Part shown: in pieces, positions 44,132 to 53,857 of the stretch | How positions within the stretch are numbered: the stretch's first letter is position 1 | How the letters are laid out: the number at the start of each line of letters is the position of its first letter | Assembly: GCF_047149785.1 (NCBI RefSeq) | Contig: NZ_BAAGBE010000001.1 | Span: forward strand, 2,976,001 to 3,040,000 | Source of the DNA: Nitrobacter sp047149785 | GTDB lineage: Bacteria > Pseudomonadota > Alphaproteobacteria > Rhizobiales > Xanthobacteraceae | Direction: 5' to 3' | DNA length: 64,000 nucleotides | Program-made: the position numbers and the translations under genes | The notes under the pieces: generated by a model | What the model saw: the letters and a program-made list of their open reading frames with translations, nothing else | What the model was told of the DNA's origin: nothing | The model's database searches: none

Positions 44132-47100
44132 ATGCGCGTCCGCAACGTCCCCCCGTCAGCGCCGTTTCTGCGCACCGTCATCACCGCGCTGGTCGATGGC
44201 GCGCTGATCGAGGGATTCCGTCCGCGCGCGCAGCCTGAACGGCTCGCCGAGGCCACGCTCTATCTGCCGACCCGTCGCGCCGGCCGCATGGCGCACGACA
44301 TCTTTCTCGATGTGCTGAATGTCGATGCCGTGATCCTGCCGCGCATCGTCGCGCTCGGCGACATCGACGAGGACGAACTGGCCTTCGCGCAGGCCGCCTC
44401 CTCTTCGGCGGAGACGCTCGACCTGCCGCCCGCGCTTGACGGACTGTCGCGCCGGCTGGCGCTGGCGCAGCTCATCGACGCATGGGCGCGGCAACTGAGG
44501 CCCGGCGATCCGGCGCAGACGCCGCTGGTTCTCGGCGGTCCGGCCTCGACGCTGGCGCTCGCCGACGACCTCGCGCGGCTGATGGACGACATGGCGACGC
44601 GCGGCGTGGACTGGTGCGCGCTCGACGCCCTGGTGCCCGACGCGCTCGACAGATACTGGCAGCTCACGCTCGATTTCCTGAAGATCGCGCGCGAGTACTG
44701 GCCGGCGCACCTAAAGGAAACGGGGCGGATCGAACCGGCGGCGCGGCGCGACCGCCTGATCGAGGCTGAAGCCGCGCGGCTCGCCGCGCATGGCGCGGGG
44801 CCGGTGATCGCGGCGGGGTCCACCGGCTCGATGCCTTCGACCGCGCGGCTGCTGCATGTCATCGCCGGACTGCCGCAAGGCGCGGTGGTGCTGCCGGGGC
44901 TCGACACCGATCTTGACGAAGATGCGTGGCAACTGATCGGTGGCATCAGGGACAAGACCAGCGGCGACTTCACCACGCCGCCCGCCGCCGGTCATCCGCA
45001 GTTCGCGCTGCACGCCCTGCTCAAGCGGTTCGGCATCGCGCGCAGCGAGGTCGAAACGCTCGGCGCGTCTGCGCCCTACGGACGCGAACTGCTGGCCTCA
45101 GAGGCGATGCGCCCCTCGGACGCCACGGCGAGGTGGCACGCGCGACTTGCCGAGCCCGGGGTCGCGGAGAAGATCGCAGCCGGCATGACCGGCCTCGCCG
45201 TGATCGCCGCCGCCAATCCCGAAATGGAGGCGCTCGGCATCGCCGTTGCGATGCGCGAGGCGCACGACCAGAACAAGACGGCGGCGCTGGTGACGCCCGA
45301 CCGCGCGCTGGCGCGGCGCGTGATGGCGGCGCTCGGGCGCTGGAATCTCGACTTCGACGATTCCGGCGGTGACGCGCTGATGGACACGCCCGCGGGAATT
45401 TTCGCGCGACTCGCCGCGAAGGCGGCCTGCAACGACCTTGAGCCGCCGACTCTGTTGGCGTTACTAAAGCATCCGCTGTGCCGGCTCGGCCGTGCGGCTG
45501 GCGGCTGGATGCGCGCGGTCGCAACGCTGGAACTGGCGATCCTGCGCGGCACGAGACCGCCGCCGGGCTGCAGGGGACTGGCGGACGAGTTCGCGCGCTT
45601 CTGCGGCGAACTGGACAAGCTCGGTTGCGGCGAGAATTCGTCGCTCCATCGCAGCGAGCGCCGCGCCGCGCTGAAACCGCATCAGCTCGACGATATCAGG
45701 GCGTTGATCGCGGCCTTGCAGGCCGCGCTGGCGCCACTCGAAGGCGATGGCGCAACGCAGTCGGCGGACTTCACCGTGCTCGCCGCGCAGCATCGCGACG
45801 CGATCGAGGCGTTGTCGCGCGACGAGCAAGGCATCGCCGCCGCGTTCGAGGGGCAGCATGGCGCGGCACTCGCCGCCGCGTTCGACGATCTCGGTCGGGG
45901 GGGAGAACGCAGCGGCCTGACGGTTAGGATCGCGGACTATCCGGAAGCGTTCGAGACCGCATTCGGCGACCGCATCGTGCGACGACCCCAGGCCACGACG
46001 TCGAGCCTGCGGATCTTCGGTCCTCTCGAAGCGCGTCTCACCCACTGCGACCGCGTCATTCTCGGCGGTCTCATCGAGGGCGTCTGGCCGCCGGCGCCGC
46101 CAAGCGATCCCTGGCTCAGCCGCCCGATGCGGCACGAGCTTGGGCTCGACCTTCCCGAGCGGCGCATCGGCCTGTCCGCGCACGATTTCGCGCAACTGCT
46201 CGGCGCACAGGACGTCATCCTCAGCCACGCCGCCAAGGCCGGCGGCGCGCCGGCAGTGGCCTCGCGCTTCCTGCATCGTCTCGAAGCCGTCGCGGGCAGC
46301 GAGCGCTGGGCCACCGCGCTGCAAGCCGGCGCGCGCTATATTCAATACGCCGAGGCGCTCGACCGTCCCAACGAGGTCAGGCCCATCGTCCAGCCCGCGC
46401 CGAAGCCGCCGCGCGCGGCGCGGCCGACGCGGCTGTCGGTGACCGCGATCGAGGACTGGCTGCGCGATCCCTACACCATCTACGCCAGACACATTTTGAA
46501 ACTCACGCCGCTCGATCCCGTCGACATGCCGCTGTCGGCAGCCGATCGCGGTTCGGCCATTCATGACGCGCTCGGCGATTTCACCAAAGCCTATCCGGTG
46601 GCCTTGCCGGACAATCCCGCAGAGGTACTTCGCGCCATCGGCGAGACCCGCTTCGCGCCGCTGATGCAACGGCCCGAGGCGCGCGCGCTGTGGTGGCCGC
46701 GCTTCCAGCGCATCGCGGCATGGTTCGCGGATTGGGAAGCGTCGCGACGGGCGCAACTCGTGACGATCGACGCCGAGATCAGCGGGGCAATCGAGATCCC
46801 GATCGACGGCGATCGCAATTTTATCCTGTCGGCGCGCGCCGACCGCATCGAGCATCTCGGCGACGGAAGCTTCGCCATCCTCGACTACAAGACCGGCAGC
46901 CCGCCGAGCAGCAAGCAGGTGCGGCTCGGGCTATCGCCGCAGCTTACGCTGGAATCCGCGATCCTGCGCGGCGGCGGCTTTGCGGGCATCCCCACAGAAG
47001 CGTCCGTGAACGAACTCGTCTATGTTCGCCTCAGCGGCAACAATCCGCCCGGCGAACCCAAGCCGGTCGATCTCGACAGGAGCAAAACCGACAGGCAGTC

Positions 47101-47287
47101 GCCGGATCAGGCCGCCGATCGCGCCCTTGAGAAACTTACCGCGCTGATCCGCGCCTTCGACAATGAGGCGCAGGGCTATACCTCGCTCGACCTGCCGATG
47201 TGGAAGACGCGCTACGGCACTTACGACGATCTGGCGCGGATCAAGGAATGGTCGGCGGCTGGCGGGCTGGGACTGGAGGAATGGTGA
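44132..47287 (+). CDS. addB: Double-strand break repair protein AddB
   Basis: 1051 residues, the alphaproteobacterial AddB subunit of the AddAB helicase-nuclease that processes DNA ends for RecA. The helicase-like N-terminal part is degenerate (LYLPTRRAGRMAHDIFLDVL near the start instead of a clear Walker A). The C-terminal RecB-type nuclease domain carries FAILDYKTGSPPSSKQV. The iron-sulfur cysteines of Bacillus AddB are not evident. Its stop overlaps the addA start by 7 bases, so the subunits should be made together. Confidence 0.93.
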   Translation: MRVRNVPPSAPFLRTVITALVDGALIEGFRPRAQPERLAEATLYLPTRRAGRMAHDIFLDVLNVDAVILPRIVALGDIDEDELAFAQAASSSAETLDLPPALDGLSRRLALAQLIDAWARQLRPGDPAQTPLVLGGPASTLALADDLARLMDDMATRGVDWCALDALVPDALDRYWQLTLDFLKIAREYWPAHLKETGRIEPAARRDRLIEAEAARLAAHGAGPVIAAGSTGSMPSTARLLHVIAGLPQGAVVLPGLDTDLDEDAWQLIGGIRDKTSGDFTTPPAAGHPQFALHALLKRFGIARSEVETLGASAPYGRELLASEAMRPSDATARWHARLAEPGVAEKIAAGMTGLAVIAAANPEMEALGIAVAMREAHDQNKTAALVTPDRALARRVMAALGRWNLDFDDSGGDALMDTPAGIFARLAAKAACNDLEPPTLLALLKHPLCRLGRAAGGWMRAVATLELAILRGTRPPPGCRGLADEFARFCGELDKLGCGENSSLHRSERRAALKPHQLDDIRALIAALQAALAPLEGDGATQSADFTVLAAQHRDAIEALSRDEQGIAAAFEGQHGAALAAAFDDLGRGGERSGLTVRIADYPEAFETAFGDRIVRRPQATTSSLRIFGPLEARLTHCDRVILGGLIEGVWPPAPPSDPWLSRPMRHELGLDLPERRIGLSAHDFAQLLGAQDVILSHAAKAGGAPAVASRFLHRLEAVAGSERWATALQAGARYIQYAEALDRPNEVRPIVQPAPKPPRAARPTRLSVTAIEDWLRDPYTIYARHILKLTPLDPVDMPLSAADRGSAIHDALGDFTKAYPVALPDNPAEVLRAIGETRFAPLMQRPEARALWWPRFQRIAAWFADWEASRRAQLVTIDAEISGAIEIPIDGDRNFILSARADRIEHLGDGSFAILDYKTGSPPSSKQVRLGLSPQLTLESAILRGGGFAGIPTEASVNELVYVRLSGNNPPGEPKPVDLDRSKTDRQSPDQAADRALEKLTALIRAFDNEAQGYTSLDLPMWKTRYGTYDDLARIKEWSAAGGLGLEEW

Positions 47288-50200
47288 AGGCGTCCCGCCC
47301 CGTTCATCCCGACGCCAGCGCGCGCCAGCAGCGCGCGTCCGATCCGGCGACCTCGGTGTTCGTGTCCGCCAATGCCGGATCGGGCAAGACTCACGTTCTG
47401 GTTCAGCGCGTGATCCGCCTTCTGCTCAATGGCGTCGATCCGGCGCGCATCCTCTGCATCACCTTCACCAAGGCCGCCGCCGCCAACATGTCGGAGCGGG
47501 TGTTCGCAACGCTCGGGCAATGGGTCGCGCTCGACGATGACGCATTGAACGCGGCGCTGCGCGACGTCGGCATCGCGCAGCCCGATGTGAAATGGCGCGA
47601 ACGGGCGCGCAAACTGTTCGCCTCCGCGCTGGAAACGCCGGGCGGGTTGAAGGTGCAGACCATCCACGCGCTGTGCACGCGGCTGTTGCAGCAGTTTCCG
47701 TTCGAGGCGCGGGTGCCCGCGCGCTTCACCGTGCTCGACGAGCGCGACCAGACCGGGATGATGGAGCGCGCCAGCCTCGAGGTCATACTCGAAGCCTCGC
47801 AGAATCCGGACAGCGCCGGCGGCCGCGCGCTGCAATACGCCATGGGCGCGGCGGCCGACACCACGCTACGGGACGTCCTCAATCAGGCATGCCTCAGCCG
47901 CGACCACGTCATGGCCTGGACCGAGAATCGCGGCATCGAACAGACGATCCGCGATGTCGCCGCCGCACTCGGCGTCGATCCCGCCGGGCGGGTCGAGGAT
48001 GTCGAACGCGAGATCGTCGATGGGCCGAACCTGCCGCGATCGGAATGGCGGACGCTCGCCGCGTTTCTGGAAGCGGGCAACAAATCCGACATTGAGCAAG
48101 CCAAACGCCTTCGCGAAGCGCATGCCATGGTCGGTGAAGCCGCGCAAACAGATCGCTATCTCGATGTCTTCCTGACCGGGGACGGCAACCCGCGCAAATC
48201 CTTCGTCACAAGGAAGATCAGCGATGTCAGGCCAGACATCGCCGAGATGCTCGCCGATGAATGCCTGCGTGTGATCGCGCTGCTCGAACGCCGCCGCGCG
48301 CTCACCATCCGCGACCGCACGCAATCGTTGCTCGTCATCGCCACCGCGATCGCCGCGAACTACCAGCGCGAGAACCAGGGCCGCGGCCTGCTGGATTATG
48401 ACGACCTGATCGACAAGACGCTGGATATGCTGAACCAGACCTCGCCGGGCTGGGTGCATTACAAGCTCGACCGCGGCGTCGACCATGTTCTGATCGACGA
48501 GGCGCAGGACACGAGCCCGAAGCAATGGGACATCGTCGAGCGCATCATCGCGGACTTCACGACCGGCGAAGGCGCGCGCGCGGGCGTGCGGCGGACGGTG
48601 TTCGCGGTCGGCGACGAGAAGCAATCGATCTTCTCGTTCCAGGGCGCGGCGCCGCGCGAGTTCGACGAACGGCGAAGCAAGCTGGAACGGAAATTCACCG
48701 ACGCGGAGCTTCCGTTTCGCAAGGAGGATTTCATTTATTCGTTCCGCTCCGGCAAAACGATTCTGGAATCCGTCGACTACGTGTTCCGCGACGAGGCGAT
48801 CTACGGCAGCATCCATGCGGTCGGCGCACATCCCGTGCATGAATCGCTTGCCGACGCCGCGCCCGGCATCGTCGACCTCTGGAGTCTGGAGGAGCGCGAC
48901 AAGCGGGAGGAGATCGAGGGCTGGCGCGCACCGTTCGACGCGGTGTCGGCGACCAGTCCGGAAGTCAAGCTGGCGCGACGCATCCAGCGCGAGATCAAGG
49001 CGCTGATAACGCGCGGCACCATGACAGGACATGAAGGCGCGCGCCGTCCGCTCAGATACGGCGACGTGATGGTGCTGGTGCGGCGGCGCGGCAACGCTTT
49101 TGATGCGATCATTCAGGCGCTGAAGCAGACCGGCATTCCGGTCGCCGGCGCCGACCGCCTCAAGCTGACCGAGCACATCGCGATCATCGACCTGATGAAC
49201 CTTGCGGATGCGCTGCTGCTGCCGCAGGACGATCTGGCGCTGGCGGTGGCGCTGAAGAGCCCACTGTTCGGCCTCGACGACGACGACCTGTTCACGCTGG
49301 CCTGGCAGCGCGAGGGATCACTGCGCGACGCGCTCGCCGAGCACGCCGGGACGGGCGACAAGTTCCGCGACGCGTTCGATCGCCTGAAACTGTGCGAAGG
49401 CCGCGCCGCGCGCGAGACGCCGTTCGCGTTCCATGCGTGGCTGCTGGGCGAAGACGGCGGGCGGCGGCGAATCCTGCGGCGGCTGGGCCATGAAGCGAAT
49501 GACGCGCTCGACGAATTCCTCGAACTGGCGCTGACCTATGAGCGCAAGGCTCCCGCGTCGCTGCAGGGATTCATGGCGTGGCTGCGCGCCGCCGACACCG
49601 AGGTGAAGCGCGACATGGAAATCTCGCGCGACGAGGTGCGGGTGATGACGGTGCATGGCGCCAAGGGGCTGGAGGCTTCGGTGGTGTTCCTCGCCGATAC
49701 CGTGACCTCGCCGGCCGACACCGAGCGCCTCAGCCTGATCCGCATGGCGCGGGGCAACGCGCCCACCGATGCGGCGGGCGTCACGGTCTGGGCCGGCCGG
49801 AAGGCCGAGGATCCGCCTTGCGTGGCGCAAGCCCGCGCCGCCATGATCGCGGAAACCGAGCACGAATATCGCCGCCTGCTTTACGTCGCGATGACGCGCG
49901 CGGCCGACCGCCTGATCGTCGGCGGCTGCATGCCCGGCAACCGCAAGGAGGTCCGGGACTTGTCCTGGTACGACCTGATCGGCAAGGGCCTGGAAAAGTC
50001 CGGCCTCGCGATGCAGGAGATCGAGACCGTCGCCGGCACGGTCAGGCGCTACAGCCGGCCGGGGGAGGACGCATCGGCCGCCGCCGGTCCGGTGGCGGAG
50101 ACCATCGCAGCGCAGGTCGCCCTGCCGCCGTGGCTGCTTGCGAGGGCTGCGCCGGCAGCGCCCGCGAACCGGCCGTTGCGCCCCTCGGAGGCGGACGACA

Positions 50201-50772
50201 CGGCGCATCGACGCATCCGGCCCGGCGAAACCACCGGCCAGCGCAACCGCGCGCTGTTGCGCGGCACGCTGGTGCATCGCCTGCTGCAATCGCTGCCCGA
50301 CATGGCGGCCGACCGCCGCCGCGACATCGCGCTGGCCCATCTCGCCCGCAATGCCAGCGGCTGGAGCGAGGCCGAGCGCGACGCGCTGGCGGCGCAGGTG
50401 CTGTCCCTGATCGCTGATGCGCGGTTCGCACCGGTCTTCGCGGACGGCAGCCGGGCCGAGGTGGCGATCGCCGGGCGGCTGACGACGCCGCGCGGCGATC
50501 CCGTGCCGGTCTCCGGCCAGATCGACCGCCTCGTGGTCACGCCGGAGGCGGTTCTGATCGTCGACTACAAGACCGGCCACGCGCCGCCCGCAAGCGCCGC
50601 CCAAGCGCCGCCGGCCTATGTTCGCCAGCTTGCGCTCTACCGCGCGTTGCTGGCCCGGCTGTATCCGCGATTGCCCGTCAGGGCCGCGCTGCTCTGGACC
50701 GAGACTCCTGAGTTGATGGAGATTTCGGCCGCGATGCTTGAGGCCGAGCTGAAAGCCCTCATCTCGGCGTGA
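47281..50772 (+). CDS. addA: Double-strand break repair helicase-nuclease AddA
   Basis: 1163 residues. UvrD-type SF1A helicase with Walker A NAGSGKT (31-37), motif Ia ITFTKAAAANMSERV, Walker B VLIDEAQDTSPKQW, VFAVGDEKQSIFSFQG (motif III) and VMTVHGAKGLEASVVF (motif V), motif VI RLLYVAMTRAADRL, then a C-terminal RecB-family nuclease with LIVDYKTGH. Together with AddB it resects double-strand breaks. The ATG at 47281 overlaps the addB stop (ATGGTGA); the frame is open further upstream only inside addB. trxA follows after 98 bp. Confidence 0.95.
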   Translation: MVKASRPVHPDASARQQRASDPATSVFVSANAGSGKTHVLVQRVIRLLLNGVDPARILCITFTKAAAANMSERVFATLGQWVALDDDALNAALRDVGIAQPDVKWRERARKLFASALETPGGLKVQTIHALCTRLLQQFPFEARVPARFTVLDERDQTGMMERASLEVILEASQNPDSAGGRALQYAMGAAADTTLRDVLNQACLSRDHVMAWTENRGIEQTIRDVAAALGVDPAGRVEDVEREIVDGPNLPRSEWRTLAAFLEAGNKSDIEQAKRLREAHAMVGEAAQTDRYLDVFLTGDGNPRKSFVTRKISDVRPDIAEMLADECLRVIALLERRRALTIRDRTQSLLVIATAIAANYQRENQGRGLLDYDDLIDKTLDMLNQTSPGWVHYKLDRGVDHVLIDEAQDTSPKQWDIVERIIADFTTGEGARAGVRRTVFAVGDEKQSIFSFQGAAPREFDERRSKLERKFTDAELPFRKEDFIYSFRSGKTILESVDYVFRDEAIYGSIHAVGAHPVHESLADAAPGIVDLWSLEERDKREEIEGWRAPFDAVSATSPEVKLARRIQREIKALITRGTMTGHEGARRPLRYGDVMVLVRRRGNAFDAIIQALKQTGIPVAGADRLKLTEHIAIIDLMNLADALLLPQDDLALAVALKSPLFGLDDDDLFTLAWQREGSLRDALAEHAGTGDKFRDAFDRLKLCEGRAARETPFAFHAWLLGEDGGRRRILRRLGHEANDALDEFLELALTYERKAPASLQGFMAWLRAADTEVKRDMEISRDEVRVMTVHGAKGLEASVVFLADTVTSPADTERLSLIRMARGNAPTDAAGVTVWAGRKAEDPPCVAQARAAMIAETEHEYRRLLYVAMTRAADRLIVGGCMPGNRKEVRDLSWYDLIGKGLEKSGLAMQEIETVAGTVRRYSRPGEDASAAAGPVAETIAAQVALPPWLLARAAPAAPANRPLRPSEADDTAHRRIRPGETTGQRNRALLRGTLVHRLLQSLPDMAADRRRDIALAHLARNASGWSEAERDALAAQVLSLIADARFAPVFADGSRAEVAIAGRLTTPRGDPVPVSGQIDRLVVTPEAVLIVDYKTGHAPPASAAQAPPAYVRQLALYRALLARLYPRLPVRAALLWTETPELMEISAAMLEAELKALISA

Positions 50773-50870
50773 GAAACCTTGACCCGGCAGGATCGCCTTC
50801 TTAACTTGGCACATAGTTCCAAGCGCGTTCTTTCACGGCGCGCTATCTCATCGAGGCAACGAGGTATTCC

Positions 50871-51191
50871 ATGGCTGTTGGCAAGGTTTCGGACGCCAAT
50901 TTCGAAGCGGAAGTGCTCAAGGCGACTGGCCCGGTCGTGGTCGATTTCTGGGCCGAGTGGTGCGGCCCCTGCCGCATGATCGGTCCGGTGCTGGACGAGA
51001 TTTCCAGCGCCATGGGCAGCAAGGTCAAGATCGTCAAGCTCAACGTCGACGAAAGCCCGCGGACGGCCTCCAAATACGGCGTGATGTCGATCCCGACGCT
51101 GATGATCTTCAAGGGCGGCGAGCTGGCCTCGCGTCAGGTCGGCGCGGCGCCGAAGCAGAAACTGGAGCAGTGGATCACCGCCACGGTCTGA
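50871..51191 (+). CDS. trxA: Thioredoxin
   Basis: 106-residue cytosolic thioredoxin. The redox motif WCGPC places cysteines at C31 and C34, with the buried Asp in VVVDFWAEW and the cis-proline in MSIPTLMIFKGGE. It reduces disulfides in ribonucleotide reductase, peroxiredoxins and other proteins. The ATG at 50871 is preceded by CAACGAGG. A clear terminator follows, so it ends the divL-to-trxA run, but it may have its own promoter in the 98-bp gap after addA. Confidence 0.97.
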   Translation: MAVGKVSDANFEAEVLKATGPVVVDFWAEWCGPCRMIGPVLDEISSAMGSKVKIVKLNVDESPRTASKYGVMSIPTLMIFKGGELASRQVGAAPKQKLEQWITATV

Positions 51192-51223
51192 TTCGTCCGC
51201 TTCCGATTTTTTGAAATTTTGCG

Positions 51224-51254
51224 AACGGCCGGTTCACCACCGGCCGTTTTTGTT
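51224..51254 (+). terminator. Rho-independent terminator of trxA
   Basis: ACGGCCGGT pairs with ACCGGCCGT around a TCACC loop and is followed by TTTTGTTT. It starts 33 bp after the trxA stop. Confidence 0.9.
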
Positions 51255-51262
51255 TGGATGTG

Positions 51263-51372
51263 CCTCTTACCTCTCCCGCTTGCTGGGGAGGTCGAACGCG
51301 AAGCGTTCGGGTGGGGGCATCTTCACTGAAATTGCCCCCACCCTCCCCCGCAAGCGGGAGAGGGGGCTCGCA
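51263..51372. repeat. Dispersed repeat family E, full copy
   Basis: CCTCTCCCGCTTGCTGGGGAGG at the left folds on itself, with GAACGCGAAGCGTTCG as a second hairpin, and CCCTCCCCCGCAAGCGGGAG closes the element as the inverse of the left end. It fills the gap between convergent trxA and folC. Confidence 0.75.
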
Positions 51373-51407
51373 ACGCATCACCGATACGTTTGCATTAAAA
51401 TAATAAT

Positions 51408-52736
51408 TTAGCTCGGCAACGTGCCGTTTTCCGCCAGCACGTGGCCGGCGAGATAGAGCGATCCCGCGATCAGGATGCGCGGCGGGATTTCATAGGCGAG
51501 CCGCGCCACCGACTGCAGCGCCGCGCTGACGCTCACCGCGGTTTCGGCGCGCATGTCGAACGCGCGCGCCGCATCCGCCAGCACGTCCGGCGGCATCGCA
51601 TTGTCCGTATCCGGAATCGGCACGGCGATGACGTGGCGGGTCAGTCCTGCGAAGTTGGCGAGGAAGCCTTTCGCATCCTTGTTGCCCATCATGCCCGTTA
51701 TCACCACCAGCGGCCGCGACACCCGCTCCTCCAGATCACCGAGCGCAGCCGCCGCCACCCGTCCGCCGTCGATATTATGCCCGCCGTCGAGCCAGAGCTC
51801 GGCGTCGCGCGGCGCTCGATCCACCAGCCTGCCTGACGTCAGCCGCTGCATCCGCGCCGGCCATTCCGCACTCGTGACGCCGCGCTCGACCGCCGCCGCG
51901 TCGATGTCAAACCGGTCCTGCGCCCGCAGTGTCGCGACCGCGAGGCCGGCGTTGTCGAACTGATGGCGGCCGAACAGCCGCGGCGCGGCAAGGTCGAGCA
52001 GGCCGCGCTCGTCCTGATAGACCAGCCGTCCATGCTCCATGCCGACGTGCCAATCCTGGCCGGCGGCGTGCAGCGGGCTGCGCACCTGCTTCGCCCGCTG
52101 CTCGATCACGGCCTGAGCCTCCGGCAACTGCGCAGCAGAGATCACCGGCACGCCGCGCTTGATGATGCCGGCCTTCTCGCCGGCGATCTGCATCAGCGTG
52201 CCGCCGAGGAATTCGACGTGGTCGATGCCGATCGGCGTGATGACGCTGACAAGCGGGGTTTCCACCACGTTGGTGCTGTCGAGCCGGCCGCCGAGGCCGA
52301 CTTCCAATAGCAACACGTCGGCGGGCGTTTTCGCGAACAGCAGGAAGGCGGCCGCGGTCTTGATCTCGAACTGGGTGAGGGGCTCGCCACCGTTGGCGCG
52401 CTCGCAGTCGAGCAGCGCGTCCCGCAGGTCGTCGTCGCCGACCAGCGTTCCGGCCAGCCGCACGCATTCGTTGATCCGCACCAGATAGGGCGAGGTAAAG
52501 ACGTGCACCCGCAAGCCGGCGGCCTCAAGGATCGCGCGCAGATAGGCGACCGTCGAGCCCTTGCCGTTGGTGCCGGCGACATGAATGACGGGCGGCAGCT
52601 TGCGTTCGGGGTGATCGAGCCGTTCGAGGATGCGCCACATCCGGCCGAGCGTGAGATCGATCTTTTTCGGATGCAGCTTCGAAATCCGCGCGACGACCTC
52701 GCCGAGCGGCGCTTGACGGGGCGGAACAGCGCTCAC
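51408..52736 (-). CDS. folC: Dihydrofolate/folylpolyglutamate synthase FolC
   Basis: 442-residue Mur-ligase-family enzyme that adds glutamate to dihydropteroate and folates. P-loop HVAGTNGKGSTVAYL (about 49-63), the omega loop FTSPYLVRINEC, the second-domain LWLDGGHNIDGG and VITGMMGNKD are all typical. The GTG start at 52736 (reading VSAVPPRQAPLGEVV) overlaps the accD TGA; the frame is open further upstream only within accD. accD-folC is a common pair in proteobacteria. Confidence 0.93.
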   Translation of the reverse strand: MSAVPPRQAPLGEVVARISKLHPKKIDLTLGRMWRILERLDHPERKLPPVIHVAGTNGKGSTVAYLRAILEAAGLRVHVFTSPYLVRINECVRLAGTLVGDDDLRDALLDCERANGGEPLTQFEIKTAAAFLLFAKTPADVLLLEVGLGGRLDSTNVVETPLVSVITPIGIDHVEFLGGTLMQIAGEKAGIIKRGVPVISAAQLPEAQAVIEQRAKQVRSPLHAAGQDWHVGMEHGRLVYQDERGLLDLAAPRLFGRHQFDNAGLAVATLRAQDRFDIDAAAVERGVTSAEWPARMQRLTSGRLVDRAPRDAELWLDGGHNIDGGRVAAAALGDLEERVSRPLVVITGMMGNKDAKGFLANFAGLTRHVIAVPIPDTDNAMPPDVLADAARAFDMRAETAVSVSAALQSVARLAYEIPPRILIAGSLYLAGHVLAENGTLPS

Positions 52737-53683
52737 GCGGGAGGCGCGGGCGGCGGCGCCGCCTCCGCGGCTTGTACCGCCTCGGCAACCGCCTCGTCCG
52801 GAGTCGGGGTCGGCGGTTCTGCCGTGGCATCGAACGCCGGCGCCTTGGTCAGCAGCCGGCACAGCCGCGCCAGCGTCGGCCGCAACTCATGGCGATGCAC
52901 CACCATGTCGACCATGCCATGGTCGCGCAGATATTCGGCGCGCTGGAAACCGTCCGGCAATTTCTCGCGGATGGTCTGCTCGATGACGCGCGCGCCGGCG
53001 AAACCGATCAGCGCGCCGGGCTCGGCGATGTGGACGTCGCCGAGCATCGCGTAGGACGCGGTGACGCCGCCGGTGGTCGGATTGGTCAGCACCACGATGT
53101 AGGGCTGGCCGGCCTCGCGCAGCATCTGCACGGCAACCGTGGTGCGCGGCAGTTGCATCAGCGACAGCACGCCTTCCTGCATCCGTGCGCCGCCGGAGGC
53201 CGCGAACACGATGAAGGGACATTGCTTCTCGACCGCGAGTTCGATGCCGCGCACGATCGCCTCGCCCGCCGCCATTCCGAGCGATCCGCCCATGAAATCG
53301 AAATCCTGCACCGCGACCACGACGCCGGCGTTTTCCAGCTTGCCGTATCCCACCTTCACGGAATCATGGAGCCCGGTCTTGGCGCGGGCATCCCTGATGC
53401 GATCGACATACTTGCGCTCGTCGCGGAACTTGAGCGGGTCGGCGGTCACCTCGGGCAAGGCGACGTCGTACCACGTCTCGTTGTCGAAGATCGACCGCAG
53501 CCGCGCGTCCGCGCTCATGCGCATATGATAGTTCGAGCCGGGAATGACGAACTGGTTGCTCTCGACGTCCTTGTAGAACACGAGCTGACCGGTGTCCGGA
53601 CATTTGATCCAGAGATTCTCCGGCGTCTCCCGCTTGAGGATGTTGCGGATCTTGGGGCGGACGACGTTCGTCAACCAGTTCAT
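52733..53683 (-). CDS. accD: Acetyl-CoA carboxylase carboxyltransferase subunit beta AccD
   Basis: 316 residues. Transfers the carboxyl group from biotin to acetyl-CoA with AccA. The crotonase-fold core is intact (VQDFDFMGGSLGMAAGEAI; FAASGGARMQEGVLSLMQ; NPTTGGVTASYAMLGDV). The N-terminal zinc ribbon is degenerate: of four expected cysteines only C28 (IKCPDTGQ) remains, with T31, I47 and S50 at the other positions. This is seen in relatives and implies no bound zinc. A Pro/Ala-rich C-terminal tail of ~30 residues follows. ATG at 53683; folC overlaps the stop. Confidence 0.95.
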   Translation of the reverse strand: MNWLTNVVRPKIRNILKRETPENLWIKCPDTGQLVFYKDVESNQFVIPGSNYHMRMSADARLRSIFDNETWYDVALPEVTADPLKFRDERKYVDRIRDARAKTGLHDSVKVGYGKLENAGVVVAVQDFDFMGGSLGMAAGEAIVRGIELAVEKQCPFIVFAASGGARMQEGVLSLMQLPRTTVAVQMLREAGQPYIVVLTNPTTGGVTASYAMLGDVHIAEPGALIGFAGARVIEQTIREKLPDGFQRAEYLRDHGMVDMVVHRHELRPTLARLCRLLTKAPAFDATAEPPTPTPDEAVAEAVQAAEAAPPPAPPA

Positions 53684-53744
53684 GCTTCACTCCGTAACGC
53701 ACACCGCTCCTTTACCCGCCTCACCGGATAAATGCGGTTCGGCA

Positions 53745-53767
53745 CCCTCTCCCACAAGGGGAAAGGG
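53745..53767. repeat. Short family E hairpin
   Basis: CCCTCTCCC pairs with GGGGAAAGGG around an ACAA loop, in the trpA-accD gap. It is the short form of the family E element. Confidence 0.5.
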
Positions 53768-53794
53768 AAAGTAAAGACTATTCCGCGGCCTGCC

Positions 53795-53857
53795 TGAATC
53801 ATGATGGGAGCGGATGCAGGCGGAAAACCGCTGCACACACTTTTCCTCATCCCGCTC
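53795..53857 (+). repeat. Dispersed repeat family A, half copy
   Basis: CATGATGGGAGCGGATGCAGG, then GGAAAACCGCTGCACAC and TTTCCTCATCCCGCTC, matching the right half of the copies at 6647 and 63237. Its end overlaps the trpA stop region. Confidence 0.75.
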
